From NCBI GenBank assembly GCA_942486035.1, contig CALNXK010000037.1, positions 2,979,001-3,043,000 of the forward strand: a stretch of DNA of 64,000 nt, written 5' to 3'. Positions 1 through 10,575 of the stretch are shown one piece after another. Numbering within the stretch: the first letter of the stretch is position 1; each line of letters opens with the position of its first letter. This DNA comes from Porites lobata (Eukaryota; Cnidaria; Anthozoa; Scleractinia; Poritidae). The notes beneath the pieces were generated by a model. The model was not told the DNA's origin. It saw nothing but the letters and a program-made list of their open reading frames with translations, and made no database searches. Position numbers and translations under genes: made by a program.

Positions 1-1187
1 GGGATTTCTGAGGGTATTGTGCCCGCGTTTTCTTCTTGAAAACCCACAAAGTGAAAATCTTACTTATCATCCCTGATCATTTTTTTTTGTCCCGCTTCAA
101 AAAAACCTGTTCCTTTCAATTATTCCACTTTCTGAAGTTAACTGATTATTTGGTCAAGCTTAACAAATGCAAGAGGCTCTTAAGAATTTAATATACATAT
201 TGGAAAACTAAGAATTATGCTTGTTACATGCTTTTGGATCTATTGATTAAAATGGGATACTATAGTCTTGTAGTCCACCGGATTTAACCAGAGGTCAGAG
301 ATCAACAAGGTTATGGTTCGTTATAAAATATCCTCTTGTATGGGATTTGATGTTACATCCGAATAATACTAAATTATTGTTTTTAACTCTGGGGTTGCCT
401 TTAAACCAAAGGCATTGTAACTTTGAGGAGCACTTTTCTCCAAGTCTTCTCTGTGGGGACCCTCAAACAATTTTATTAGACAAGGTTTGGCCCAAAATAA
501 TAATGATTACTGCCCTTGGCATGGACACAACATAAGTTTTCCAAAGTTCTTTTTCATAGCCGGTTCTTCATGTTTCTATTGAACAGCACTTTCAAGAAAA
601 CAAAGCTCACACATCAGAGTAAAGATACAATAAAAGTTATTTATTGTTATATTTTGTTTTTTGTAAATAAACATTTTATTTTAGGTCCTGACAGTTAATT
701 CTTTCCGTATTACTGTTTTTGATTCTGACCTGCATGACTCGCTGCCATGACTACCTGGCTGGCATATTATACACACTCTTTATCTCAAAATCTTGTTTTT
801 TTAACACCTTCTTGGACATGAAAACCAAAATCCAAAACTTAATTGATATAATGAAGACAGTAGCAGCTGACATCGATTTTCAATAGTTATCTTGTGAGAT
901 GTCTCTCATGTATTATTTATTAGGGAGGATGATTTGTAGAAGACGATGCATTAACATACATGCTTTTTCATCAAGAGAATCTCAATAATTTAGGATTTAT
1001 TCAAATACACACATATTCGATATTATGACATCAAATGTGGGCTTATTGTTCATGTACAGGGATTGATGGGGGAGAGTGTGGCATTTTTCATGTTTCAGAT
1101 TGACCTTTTGCGCAGCACAGGGACTGAACATATTATGTATTTGGCATCTGTAAAGTATAAACAATATTTGACGCGAGGGATTGAACA

Positions 1188-1631
1188 TTATGTAGAAAAA
1201 TCTTCACAAGCCTCCACTTCCATGACTCCTTCCTCATCTATCTCCTTTAAAGTCCCTTGAATAGAGGCCACAGTCTCTTCTATGGTTGAATGGTCATTGA
1301 GTGTGAGCTTCCACTCACAAGGTATATAAGCCCTCCCTCCAACCTGTTTCCCTCTTACCCATTTTTGAAAGGGTCAAAGGAGGGGCTTTTGTGGTGGGTA
1401 AGCCTGTGACCACACTACAAAGAAACAAAAAAACATGATTAATTTTATTGAGGTAGGGTTGAATTTGGACATTAAATTTTTCATTACAGTGGAATATAAG
1501 GCGAACCTAAAGCAATATTTTGCCCTCAGAGCACAAATATGTCGTTCTGAAGAAATTTAGCATTTTGTCTTCCTGGTTGCTTTTCCCAGCTTTTTGGGAC
1601 AAACGCGACAACATGTTTGTAATATCTCCAT
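1188..1631 (-). pseudogene. Degenerate Cys-rich (zinc-binding-like) gene fragment
   Basis: Two short coding-like pieces lie in order on the minus strand. The first (1631 down to 1557) starts with Met and contains a C-x2-C motif (CCRVCPKKLGK) before a stop. The second begins after a good acceptor at 1414, opens with CGHRLTHHKSP and then needs a one-base shift near an NG codon pair. After the shift it reads on through GGRAYIPCEWKL and an acidic stretch to a stop at 1188. The Cys/His spacing recalls treble-clef domains of the ZAD or RAG1 N-terminal kind, but this is only a resemblance. The internal stop and the frame change argue for a decayed copy of a gene or domesticated transposon; a sequencing error or missing exons could look the same. 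I do not know its function. Confidence 0.3.
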
Positions 1632-2033
1632 ATGTTTGTCTACATTTTTGACGGAAATCCTGATCAAAATAAAAGAAATCAATGTAAGAACCTACTCACA
1701 CTGATTTAAAACTAATTCCACACACATGATCTGGATCAATAAAGTGATTTCTAGATGAGAGTCGCATAAGTTGCCGGTGAACACGACCAAAAACAGACCT
1801 GATCGATTATAACTGAAACTACATATACAGGCTAAGGCATAACCATCAATATCAGTAACCCTTCCTGTCCGTTGGCAATTTTCAATGTGTGGTTGCCATT
1901 TTTACTAGGTTGTTGCCATCGATGAAACTTTGCCTGAACACACTTTAAACGTTGTAGTTTTGAGGAAAATTAGTCTTGACTTCGTAAAAATTCGGCAAGA
2001 TACTGAAAACTAAACATAAAGTCATGTACTTAC

Positions 2034-2130
2034 ATTCGATACCCGTCAAGATGGCGGCGGCGGCGTCGAAGGCCATTTGAAAACTGTCGCTTTTAACTAC
2101 CGAAATGTGGCAGGAAAGTTCCCTTGACAT
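2034..2130 (-). CDS. Possible first exon of a minus-strand gene
   Basis: A minus-strand open frame starting at 2130 (MSRELSCH...) or at an internal Met runs through an Ala-rich stretch (AFDAAAAILTG) to a consensus splice donor, GTAAGTAC, at 2033. The frame does not join cleanly to the nearest plausible acceptor near 1660, because the split codon would become TGA. The exon may therefore be 5' UTR, or the next exon may lie outside the window. It sits just downstream, in minus-strand terms, of the E2F-like site at 2384. The product is unknown. Confidence 0.3.
2047..2058 (+). promoter_or_regulatory. YY1-like motif
   Basis: The sequence CAAGATGGCGGC matches the core consensus of YY1 sites, which in animals lie close to transcription starts. 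It lies in a locally GC- and CpG-richer patch inside AT-rich DNA, within the possible minus-strand first exon. Confidence 0.4.
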
Positions 2131-2383
2131 TCAAAAAGCAAGGAGAAGGCTTCTTCGCCGGTACTGCTAGCTCGGAAGTCCCGGATATTGAACGAGGAGA
2201 AGTGGAACAGGCTTTGAAAAAAGCTCCCTTGTTTCTTGCGATTATTTTTTCCTATTTTTGCGTGTTTTTAGCAGAACAATGGAATCATGACGTCATCGCT
2301 TCTTCCAAAACTGGCATACTCCCGAACTGGTGCACTCAGCTTTTTGTTGAAAATGGCGTTCACACTAAAGTTAAAGTGAGCAG

Positions 2384-2395
2384 TTTTGGCGGGAA
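2384..2395 (+). promoter_or_regulatory. E2F-like site
   Basis: TTTTGGCGGGAA is a full match to the E2F/DP consensus typical of promoters of S-phase genes. Together with the YY1-like motif about 330 bp away and a strong minus-strand donor between 2030 and 2040, it suggests a promoter here, possibly bidirectional. No downstream cell-cycle gene is visible in the window. Confidence 0.4.
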
Positions 2396-5300
2396 CTAAA
2401 TAAATCCGTCTTTCGGAGTTTAATTTAGTACACTTCTGCGAAGACAAGAGCCGCAGAACTATTGCAAAGCGTGATTTTCAGTTCACTGACAACAGTCTTA
2501 TCTTATCATTGTTTTCTTTAACTTCCTCGCGTTTTATAGTTTTCGTTTAAAAATTTTGTCCATGAACAGTAAGAACTATGCGACTACGCCAAAGTTAGAG
2601 CCAGTAGTGACATAGCCATAAAAATAACCTATTTTTTGTTTCATTTCGTCTGACCTCGAAGTTACATTTGTAAAGTACACCACTGATAAAGGGAACTGTG
2701 GATGTTTTACTTCCACTAAGTTCAACTACTGCTGCACAATTAAGAGAAGCCTGAACATCGTAAAAGTATACAAATTAAAACTGATAGGATGATGATTTTA
2801 TGCAATGACAAATTAAGTCTCAAAGAAGAGTTTAAAAACTACTCAATGATATTGGTTATAATTATGATATTAGCTATGCTTCAACAAGAGAGGCATTCTA
2901 GTTGATGAACTTTTTGCAGATGTCGTTCTCTTTTATTTCATTTTATTACCAAAAACAGATGGCTACTAATGTGCAAGGTTTATCCAGGGGAATTTTCTGA
3001 AGACGAAAAGTTAGAACCCGTAGAATTAACCAAAAGTGCTTCTTTCAGTTTAAATTTAAATCACTAAATCACGCTCGAACAATTAAAGTCATTGGATGCA
3101 ATCAATACAACAGAATACTACTTTTCTCATTGTTTTTTCCTTTTTGGTCAGTCCTCTGTCGGTAAAATCTAAGAGACGGTACAACAGGACTAAAGCAGCT
3201 TCATTTTTCTAAATTTAATTTTAAAATTTTCATTTGTTCAAGTCAGGCTATACTATGAAAAGTTAAAAAGTAAATTAAGAAACATTTCTTGTTTTTACTT
3301 GGCCGTTAAGTGCGCCACTAATTAAGGCAACCGTGGATGCTTTTCTTCCAATAAGTGTTCAACTGCTGCTGCAAAATCAAGAAAAGACGAGAAACTAAAA
3401 AATAGGCATTTGATGATCGTAAAAGTATACACTAAAAACTTCATCAAAACCTGTGCCCAGTAAAACATTGAGGTTCGGTACTCTTTACATATAAAAACAT
3501 TAGAACCAAAAAGTTCAGAAGTGTTTCTTGGGACATTTTTTCCCTATGTCCTGTGACAGATGTTTCAAGTTCTTATTGTAGAATGTCTACGTCTATTAAT
3601 GGCTAGGATGGTGTCCAACAAATTGTCGAATTACTTATTAATAAATATTAGAAAATTCTTCTTTTAAGAATTTAAAGGCTGTTAATGACAAACTTTATTA
3701 GTTATTAGATGAGATAGCCCGAGTGCTATGAGAATGGGATTGAATACTTTTGATATAGATGCGGAAATGTATCAGAATCAAAAGGAACAACACTTTGAAA
3801 GTAAGCGGCAAAATCAGAGGATTTTTTTTTTCTTGTATGCTTTCTTATATTGCACAGAATCAAAAGTACCAGAAATTAAAAAAATTACTTCGTTGCTAGA
3901 TTTCATGTGATTAGTTTCGCCGGCTCTGATCTTATTACGGACTCGAAGTTAGAAAAAAGATGGCACTCAATTTTTTTCTTGAAGATTTCGTTAACTTTTA
4001 ATAAGTGAGGTGAATTCGATAATAAAATGGCGGTATGAAAACCATAAGAGCCAACAGTTAGAAAAAACATAAGAGTGAAAAAGGAATTGAAGATGTTTTT
4101 TAACATTTTTGGACATCAGGGCAAATTATTACTATAAAACAATCTGCCATCGGAAACGTGAAAACACTGAGGAAAATATTTCTTGCCCTAACACACTGTC
4201 AGAGGGGAAAAACGGTGTGCTTGTTAAGGAAATGATAAAACGATAAAAACTTGCTGAAAAGAAGCATTTATTTAACAGTTTATTATACTAGATAACGGAA
4301 CGTTCGTTAGGACTTGGACAGCTTCCATTCGTACATTTTTTTTAAAAACTATATTATTCCATCGCTCATATAGTACAAACTCAGTAAAGCCAAAGCGGGG
4401 GGCTTATACGGCCTGTGGTCAAAATGACAGAAATTATTTTATATAGAAATGAATACTGTAGGCTAAACCGCAAAACTAAAACAAGATACAAAACTGCAGA
4501 TGGAAGTTATTTGCTGTGAAATTTGCTGTGAAATCCGGCTTATTAGATTTAACTGAGTTTTAGGTTCGGATAAATTGTAACTCGTTGATGAAGCTGTTTC
4601 TTGAGAAACAGAAATTATTCTTGTGAGCAGTTTTATTTCATGTGTCCTGCTACAGATTTTCAAGTTCATATCATAAAACGTCCATCATTAAAAGGTGGGT
4701 AGAATATAGTTTCACTCCAATTTGACAAATTGTCGATTGAATCATTTAAAAAATGTGAGAAAAAGTCTTCTTTTCACTAAAGGTTGTTATTTGGTAATGA
4801 ATGAAAGTAAAAATCAAAATCAGAGGAATTTTTTTCATGTATGGATTCTTTTATTGCGCAGAATAAAAACTTCCAGAAATTAAAAATGACTTCGTTATTA
4901 TTAGATTTCTGTTATTACTTTCAATCTCTGATCTTATTTAGCGACAGACTCGATTTAGAAAAAGGATGGCACTGAACTTTTTTTCTTGAAGATTTCGCTA
5001 GCTTTTATACTTCTATACCTCAAAACACATGACAAATCGGCTCTAGATTCCATTTGTTTGGTTTCACCTGAGGAATTTTCTCAATAGACCTTATCAATAA
5101 GTTAGAACTAGATAGCATATGTACCTACAATGCGTCTATCATCATTTGTAGAATGATACAAATCGCTTAATTACACTTCAGGATCTTATTAACAAACTCT
5201 ATTCATATTAGTCAGTTGTGATCCGCACTAGAATAAGAACGTTTTTCCCTGATGTTGTTTTTCTCTTTAAGTCAGCGCTTTTGAAGAATTTAAAATTCTA

Positions 5301-7469
5301 TTGGAGGACCGGTTAGGAATCAGTAGAACAGAACTGACGCAGCTCATTATTATTATTTTTTTTACAGTAATTAAAATTCTTTCATTAGTGAGGAATCAGT
5401 TTGTCACTCAGCTTACATCATTACGCTTTCCTGCGATAACAGCTACAGAAATTGAATCACAAAGAGCAGAAAAGAAGGAATTGGTAGTTCTTCTAATAAA
5501 CATGAGTTTCGTTTTCTAGATTTCATGTGCATGAACATTCTCTTACATGTACGTTAAGTTATGTTAGGCCTTGCAACGTAGCGCCGCTGGAAGTTAGAAA
5601 TTCCTTAATATCGTATCAGTATCAACTTAAGGGATCCTACAAAAATTCAAGTTGTGCCAAAACGATAGTTCCTTAAAAACATTTTGTACTTTTCAACAAT
5701 CAGAAAAAGGGTGGATAAGAACGCAAAGTATCCAAAAAATGAAGTACACTTATATATCCTAGTTTATATCATCTAACCTAGTTGCATTTTTCTTTAAAAA
5801 TGATTTGAATTATAGATTTAAAAGTATGATTGAACAAATAATTCGTGAGTCACCTACATTTCAGCAGTTTATAGATGGAACCAAAGTTAGACTGACAGAT
5901 TTCAGGTGGAAATTCTTTTAAGTTCTCTAAGATCTTGCTTTTGCTCAGCATGCACATAAGAAATTATTCGCAAATTTCATTAAATCAGCCACAGTGAACC
6001 AAACGGCCTGCTAGAGTTTTTCCCTCAAGTAGGTATGGTTCAGGGATGTACATTTATTTTTTTTCTACAGTACTTTTTGGTAGCCTCAATTGACACTGAC
6101 ATTCAAGAAAGGAAACTGTGCCGCTTTCAGTCCAATTTCTTATGCTTGGAGCGCACTTGACGATCATGTTTATTTACGGAAAATGCTGAATTTTAATAGC
6201 TCTTTCAAGGATATTTTTCTCTTGCATGAAATCAAATTTTTGTATAGATTCTGCTAATTTACTTATTGTTATTCGAAAGTTGTAACAAGTGCAGCACTGA
6301 CAAGTACTGAAGACAGCCATTATTTGCATTGATGATTTTGTTAACTTGATTCAAAGTTTATTATAACTTGTGTTTTGTAAGGTTACGTTTAATTCATTCT
6401 TTGGGAATATATACATTAACATCAACAAGGCTAATCGTAAGTGTTCCTTGTGTCCTGCAACAGCTTTAAGGTCTTATACTAAAATTTATATTCTGAAAAA
6501 ATGGATTGGATAGTTGCATTCCAATTTTGGATTTACAATTCTTTTTTTTAAGAATTTGCGAAGGTTGCAGTTTGGTTGTTTTTCTTTTTTTCAGTTTAAT
6601 GAAATCTAGGGGTACATTAAGCCTGTCAAAGAGTAAAATCCTTTTTTCCTTCCCTATATTTAATCATGGAAGTATAATAGAAAAGAAAAAATATGCCTAA
6701 GCCAGTTTAAAGCATTCAATTTCTTGCAAAGAAAACAATAAAGAGAATTCGGCTAAGTACTAAAGAGGACACCCTTCGTAAGTTAGAATCGAAGTATTGT
6801 ATAATAAACCTTTATAAGGACATAAAGTATTGTGTTTGTTTTTATCTTCTAGACAGAACACGAACAAAAAAGATTATAAAGTACAAAACAGGAAGAGGAA
6901 TGATACTTAGGAGTGAAGAGAAACCATCAAGCCCAACGAACACAGTCTCAACAAAGAGAGAGAGCAAGATAAAAATAAATTACCGCAAAACCTTTCAAGA
7001 CATTTGCGGAAAAATGTTGTTGTGTGACACACTCAGTTACTTTGTAAAAAATATAGCAAATTTTCTTTACAAGTTTATATCTGGTTTTGTAGGTGGAAAG
7101 GAGAAAAAGTTTTGAAAAACTTGTGGTATCATTCCATCTATGTCAACAGTAAAAACATTTAAAATAAACTTCCACTGGCAAGGGAAAATTGCTAGTTATG
7201 GTGGAAGGAAGGGGAAAATTGGGCAAGTCTTCTTCACACGTTTATATCTAGTTGTATAGGTGGAATCGTAGAAAATGTTTTCCCCAGGAAAACCTTGTCC
7301 TATTTTTCTATGTATGTTAAAACTTGCCAAGAAATCGTGCTCAGTTTTCTCCACCAATCCCCTGAAAACTAGCAAATTTTTACTTAGAAGTTTTGTTTAA
7401 AAAGTTTTCATTGCTATCATATCTGGAAAAATAAGACTTGTTTTTCCTCCTACACATTTACACATTAAG

Positions 7470-9090
7470 GTGAGTAAGGTATTTCGATACAGTTTTTAGG
7501 AGACCATACCGATGTTTTCCAATCGTCTTAAAAGTGATTTTGTCCTTGTCCGATCGCTACAAACTTTTCATCAGCGATTGACTATGAATTGAAGTTTGTT
7601 AAAATGCAGTTGTTAGTAAAATCGATGGCGCTATGACAACAATAAACAAAAAACATTGAAATCGATAAAATCCGAATTTTGCGCGATTTAGACCTGCTAC
7701 TGAAAATCCAACACCAGAAACGTAAAGTGTGGTGTTCAGCAAATAACCTCCGTGAGAAGAAAAAAATTCTGTATGTTTGAATTCAAATAAAAGGCAAATA
7801 TATTTCAAACCTTACATTTTCAAGAGCCGTGATAAATTGTTTAATAAAAAAGTTCTAATTAACTTAAATTAATCTTGAGTAGCATCAAAAGGCTGCTTAA
7901 CATCATATTTCGATGCTAGGAAATTTTGGTGTATTTTCTTTCTTGCGATCCTGAAAACTAACCTGTTTTCTCACCACCTGTCTAGGTGCAACTTTGTTCT
8001 AAATTTTGACTTTTAGCGCTTTCTGCATTATCTCTAAAACGGCTCGACAGAATTATTTTTAAACCTCGTCACGTAATCTTCATAATGTATACAATACTGT
8101 ATGAAACTTTCATTAAGATTGATTCACTGCAACACCTTGAAATTTCAAGAGAAACCTAGCCTACGAACCGGCCAAAAATCCGCGTTTCAACATTCACTGT
8201 TTTGACGTTATGCTAAGTTTTCCAAATTAATGTCCACCATACATACCTCCATTGCTAGTACATTTCAGTGTGAATATTGTCAACGTTTTACTTTCAAAAT
8301 ATGCAATAAAAATGGAGGTATGTATGATGGGCATCAATTTGGAAAAAATAGCAGAACTTGAAAGCAGTGAATGTTGTAACGCGGATTTTTGGCCGGTTCG
8401 TAGGCTAGTATGTTTCTCTTGAAATTTCAAGGTGTTACAGTGAATGAATCTTAATAAAAGTTTCATACTTTGTTATAGACACTATGAAGATTATGTGATT
8501 AGGTTTAACAATAGTTCTGTCGAGCCGTTTTAGAGATAATACAGAAAAGCGCTTAAAGTCGAAACTCGGAACAAAGTTGCACTTAGACAGGTGGTGAGAA
8601 AACAGGTTAGTTTTCTGGATCGCGAGCAAGAAACTACAGTAAAATTCCTAGCACCAAAATATGTTAGGCAGCCTTCTGACACTACTTAAGACTAATTTGA
8701 GTCAATTAGTACTTTTTTGTTAAACATTTTATCACGGCTATTAAAAATGTAAGGTTTGAAATATATTTGCGTTTTATTTGAATTAAAACATACAGAATTT
8801 TTTACTTCTCACCGAGTTTATTTGCTAAACATCGCACTTTAAGTTCCTTGTGTCAGATTTTCAGTAGCAGGTCTACATCGCGCAAAATACTGATTTTTTC
8901 GGTTTCAAAGTTTTCTGTTTATTGTTGTCATAGTGATATCGATTTTACTAAAAACTGCATTTTGATAAACTTCCCAATTCATAGTCAATCACTGGTAAAA
9001 ATTTTGTACCGATCGGACAAGGATAAAATCACATTTAAGGTGATTGAAAAACATCGGTATGGTCTCTTAAAAACTGGATCGAACCACCTT
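7470..9090. repeat. Central palindrome of the foldback complex
   Basis: This is the best conserved part of the inverted repeat. The left arm (7470-8253) and right arm (8311-9090) pair over nearly their whole length with scattered mismatches, leaving a spacer of about 57 bp. Landmarks are ATACATACCTCC at 8239-8250 against GGAGGTATGTAT at 8314-8325, and a segment with AACCGGCCAAAAATCCGCG against CGCGGATTTTTGGCCGGTT. Transcribed RNA would form a hairpin of roughly 780 bp. Confidence 0.8.
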
Positions 9091-9863
9091 AACTTGCCAA
9101 GAAAATTTGCCCACACCCCCTTCTCCCAAACCCCAAGAAGGGATTAAAGAGGAGAGTAGCGCAGAATCCCGCAACCCCTTCTCCTAACCCCAGGGAGATT
9201 TGGGCGACGGGATGAGTGGGTTAGTCCCCACACCCTTCCTCCAAACCGAGGAGGGTGAGCGTCCAAGCCACCACGTCCTTCTCCTTCCGGGGTTAATTTA
9301 TTGAAATATGCAAATATATGATAAAGATGTATATGCCATAATGACATATTTGAACATATATTATATATGCAAATATGTAAGGCGAAGTAATTAATTCCTA
9401 TATGCAAATAAAGGATAGAAACATATATGAAAAAGGAATATTTGCATATATGCAAATATATAGGAACGGGTAATTTATTCATATATGCAAATATATGATG
9501 GGTCATGCATGTTAAAGACACATTTGCATATACGCAGATGTATGCAAATATGAAGGGATGGGTAATTAATTCATATCGCGGATATGTAGATTTGTTTATG
9601 CACATATAAAGAAATTAAACTATATAAGATAAATCATGCAAATATATAGGAAAATGTAATTTATTCATATATGCAAAAATATGATGGGACATATCTGAAG
9701 GAAGAACATTTACATATATGCAAATGTATATTATTTGTTGCATATATGAATAAATTAATCCCCGGAAGGGGGTGTGGGCTCCCGCCCTCACCCCCTCCCC
9801 CAATCCCCTCCCGGGGACTGGGAGAAGGGGGTGTGGGCTCTTGAAAAAGATTAGCAAGTTTTC
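9091..9863. mobile_element. Nested MITE-like insert with GC-rich inverted ends
   Basis: The two ends read AACTTGCC...CCCACACCCCCTTCTCCC and, inverted, GGGAGAAGGGGGTGTGGGCTC...AGCAAGTT, so the insert is bounded by imperfect terminal inverted repeats of about 45 bp. It interrupts the right arm of the foldback complex, because the left-arm partner sequence lacks it. It encodes nothing recognisable; the long minus-strand frame across it is only translated repeat. Confidence 0.5.
9300..9760. repeat. Array of ATGCAAAT-like motifs (degenerate minisatellite)
   Basis: Within about 460 bp the motif ATATGCAAATAT, or close variants, occurs roughly ten times on both strands, often followed by a purine run and TAATTTATTCAT-like spacers. 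The units are irregular. ATGCAAAT is the consensus of POU-domain (Oct) factors, but the repeats may simply be a minisatellite core inside the MITE-like insert. Confidence 0.6.
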
Positions 9864-10220
9864 TTTTCAAGTTCACATCTAGTTGTTTAAGTTGAAGAGT
9901 CAAGTTTTTCTTCCAGGTAAGACTAAACCTATTTTTCAATCTATGTTACTAATAAACACTTATAAAAGTTTTGAAGTAAAAAATTGTTAGGTTTAGGGGA
10001 CGGAGATTGGGTTTTCTGCAATCACGGGCGTCTAAAACTATTTTTGAAAAGAAAGCCCAATCTCCGGCCACTAAAGCCAACAATTTTTTCTTGAAAACTT
10101 TATAAAGTGTTTATTAGTAACATAGATTAAAAAATAGATTAAGTCTTACCTGAAGGAAAAACTTGACTCCTCAACCTATACAACTAGATGTAAACTTGAA
10201 AAGAAAACTTACTAATATTT
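9857..10220. repeat. Foldback MITE, copy A
   Basis: This is a palindromic element centred near 10035. Its arms contain TTCTTCCAGGTAAGACT / AGTCTTACCTGAAGGAA and a pair with TGTTACTAATAAACACTT. It begins and ends with AGCAAGTT / AACTTACTAAT-like ends. A second, very similar copy follows directly. Confidence 0.6.
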
Positions 10221-10261
10221 TCCTCCGCCATCACCCCTTCCCCCAACCCCTCTCCTCAATT

Positions 10262-10575
10262 AGCAAGTTTTGTTGTTAAGTTTATATTTAGTTGTTTAGG
10301 TGGAAGAAACAAGATTTTCTTCCAGGTAAGACTTAAACTATTTTTAATCCATGTTACTAATAAGCACTTTAAAAAGTTTTCAAGAAAAAATTGTTGGCTT
10401 TAGTGGCCGGAGATTTGGTTTTCTGCCAATCACCGGCCTCTAAAACTATTTTTTTTCTCGAAAAACTTTTCAAAAGTTTTTATTAGTAACATAGATTAAA
10501 AAATAGATTAAGTCTTACCTTGATTCTTCCACCTATACAACCAAATGTAAACTTGACAAGAAAACTTGCTAATTT
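10262..10575. repeat. Foldback MITE, copy B
   Basis: This is a second copy of the palindromic element at 9857-10220, in the same orientation and with the same internal landmarks (TTCTTCCAGGTAAGACTT, then a GGCCGGAGATT core, then AAGTCTTACC). A partial related arm follows to about 10750 and another lies in the left arm near 7070-7280, so this family helped build the complex. Confidence 0.6.

Noticed and set aside
2124..2399. 91-codon plus-strand open frame in the promoter-like patch
   Set aside because: It covers the E2F-like site, has no recognisable domain and overlaps the minus-strand exon; more likely promoter DNA than coding.
9144..9605. 153-codon minus-strand open frame rich in Tyr, His and Ile
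   Set aside because: It is the translation of the ATGCAAAT-type repeat array plus GC-rich MITE ends; there is no domain and no plausible exon structure.
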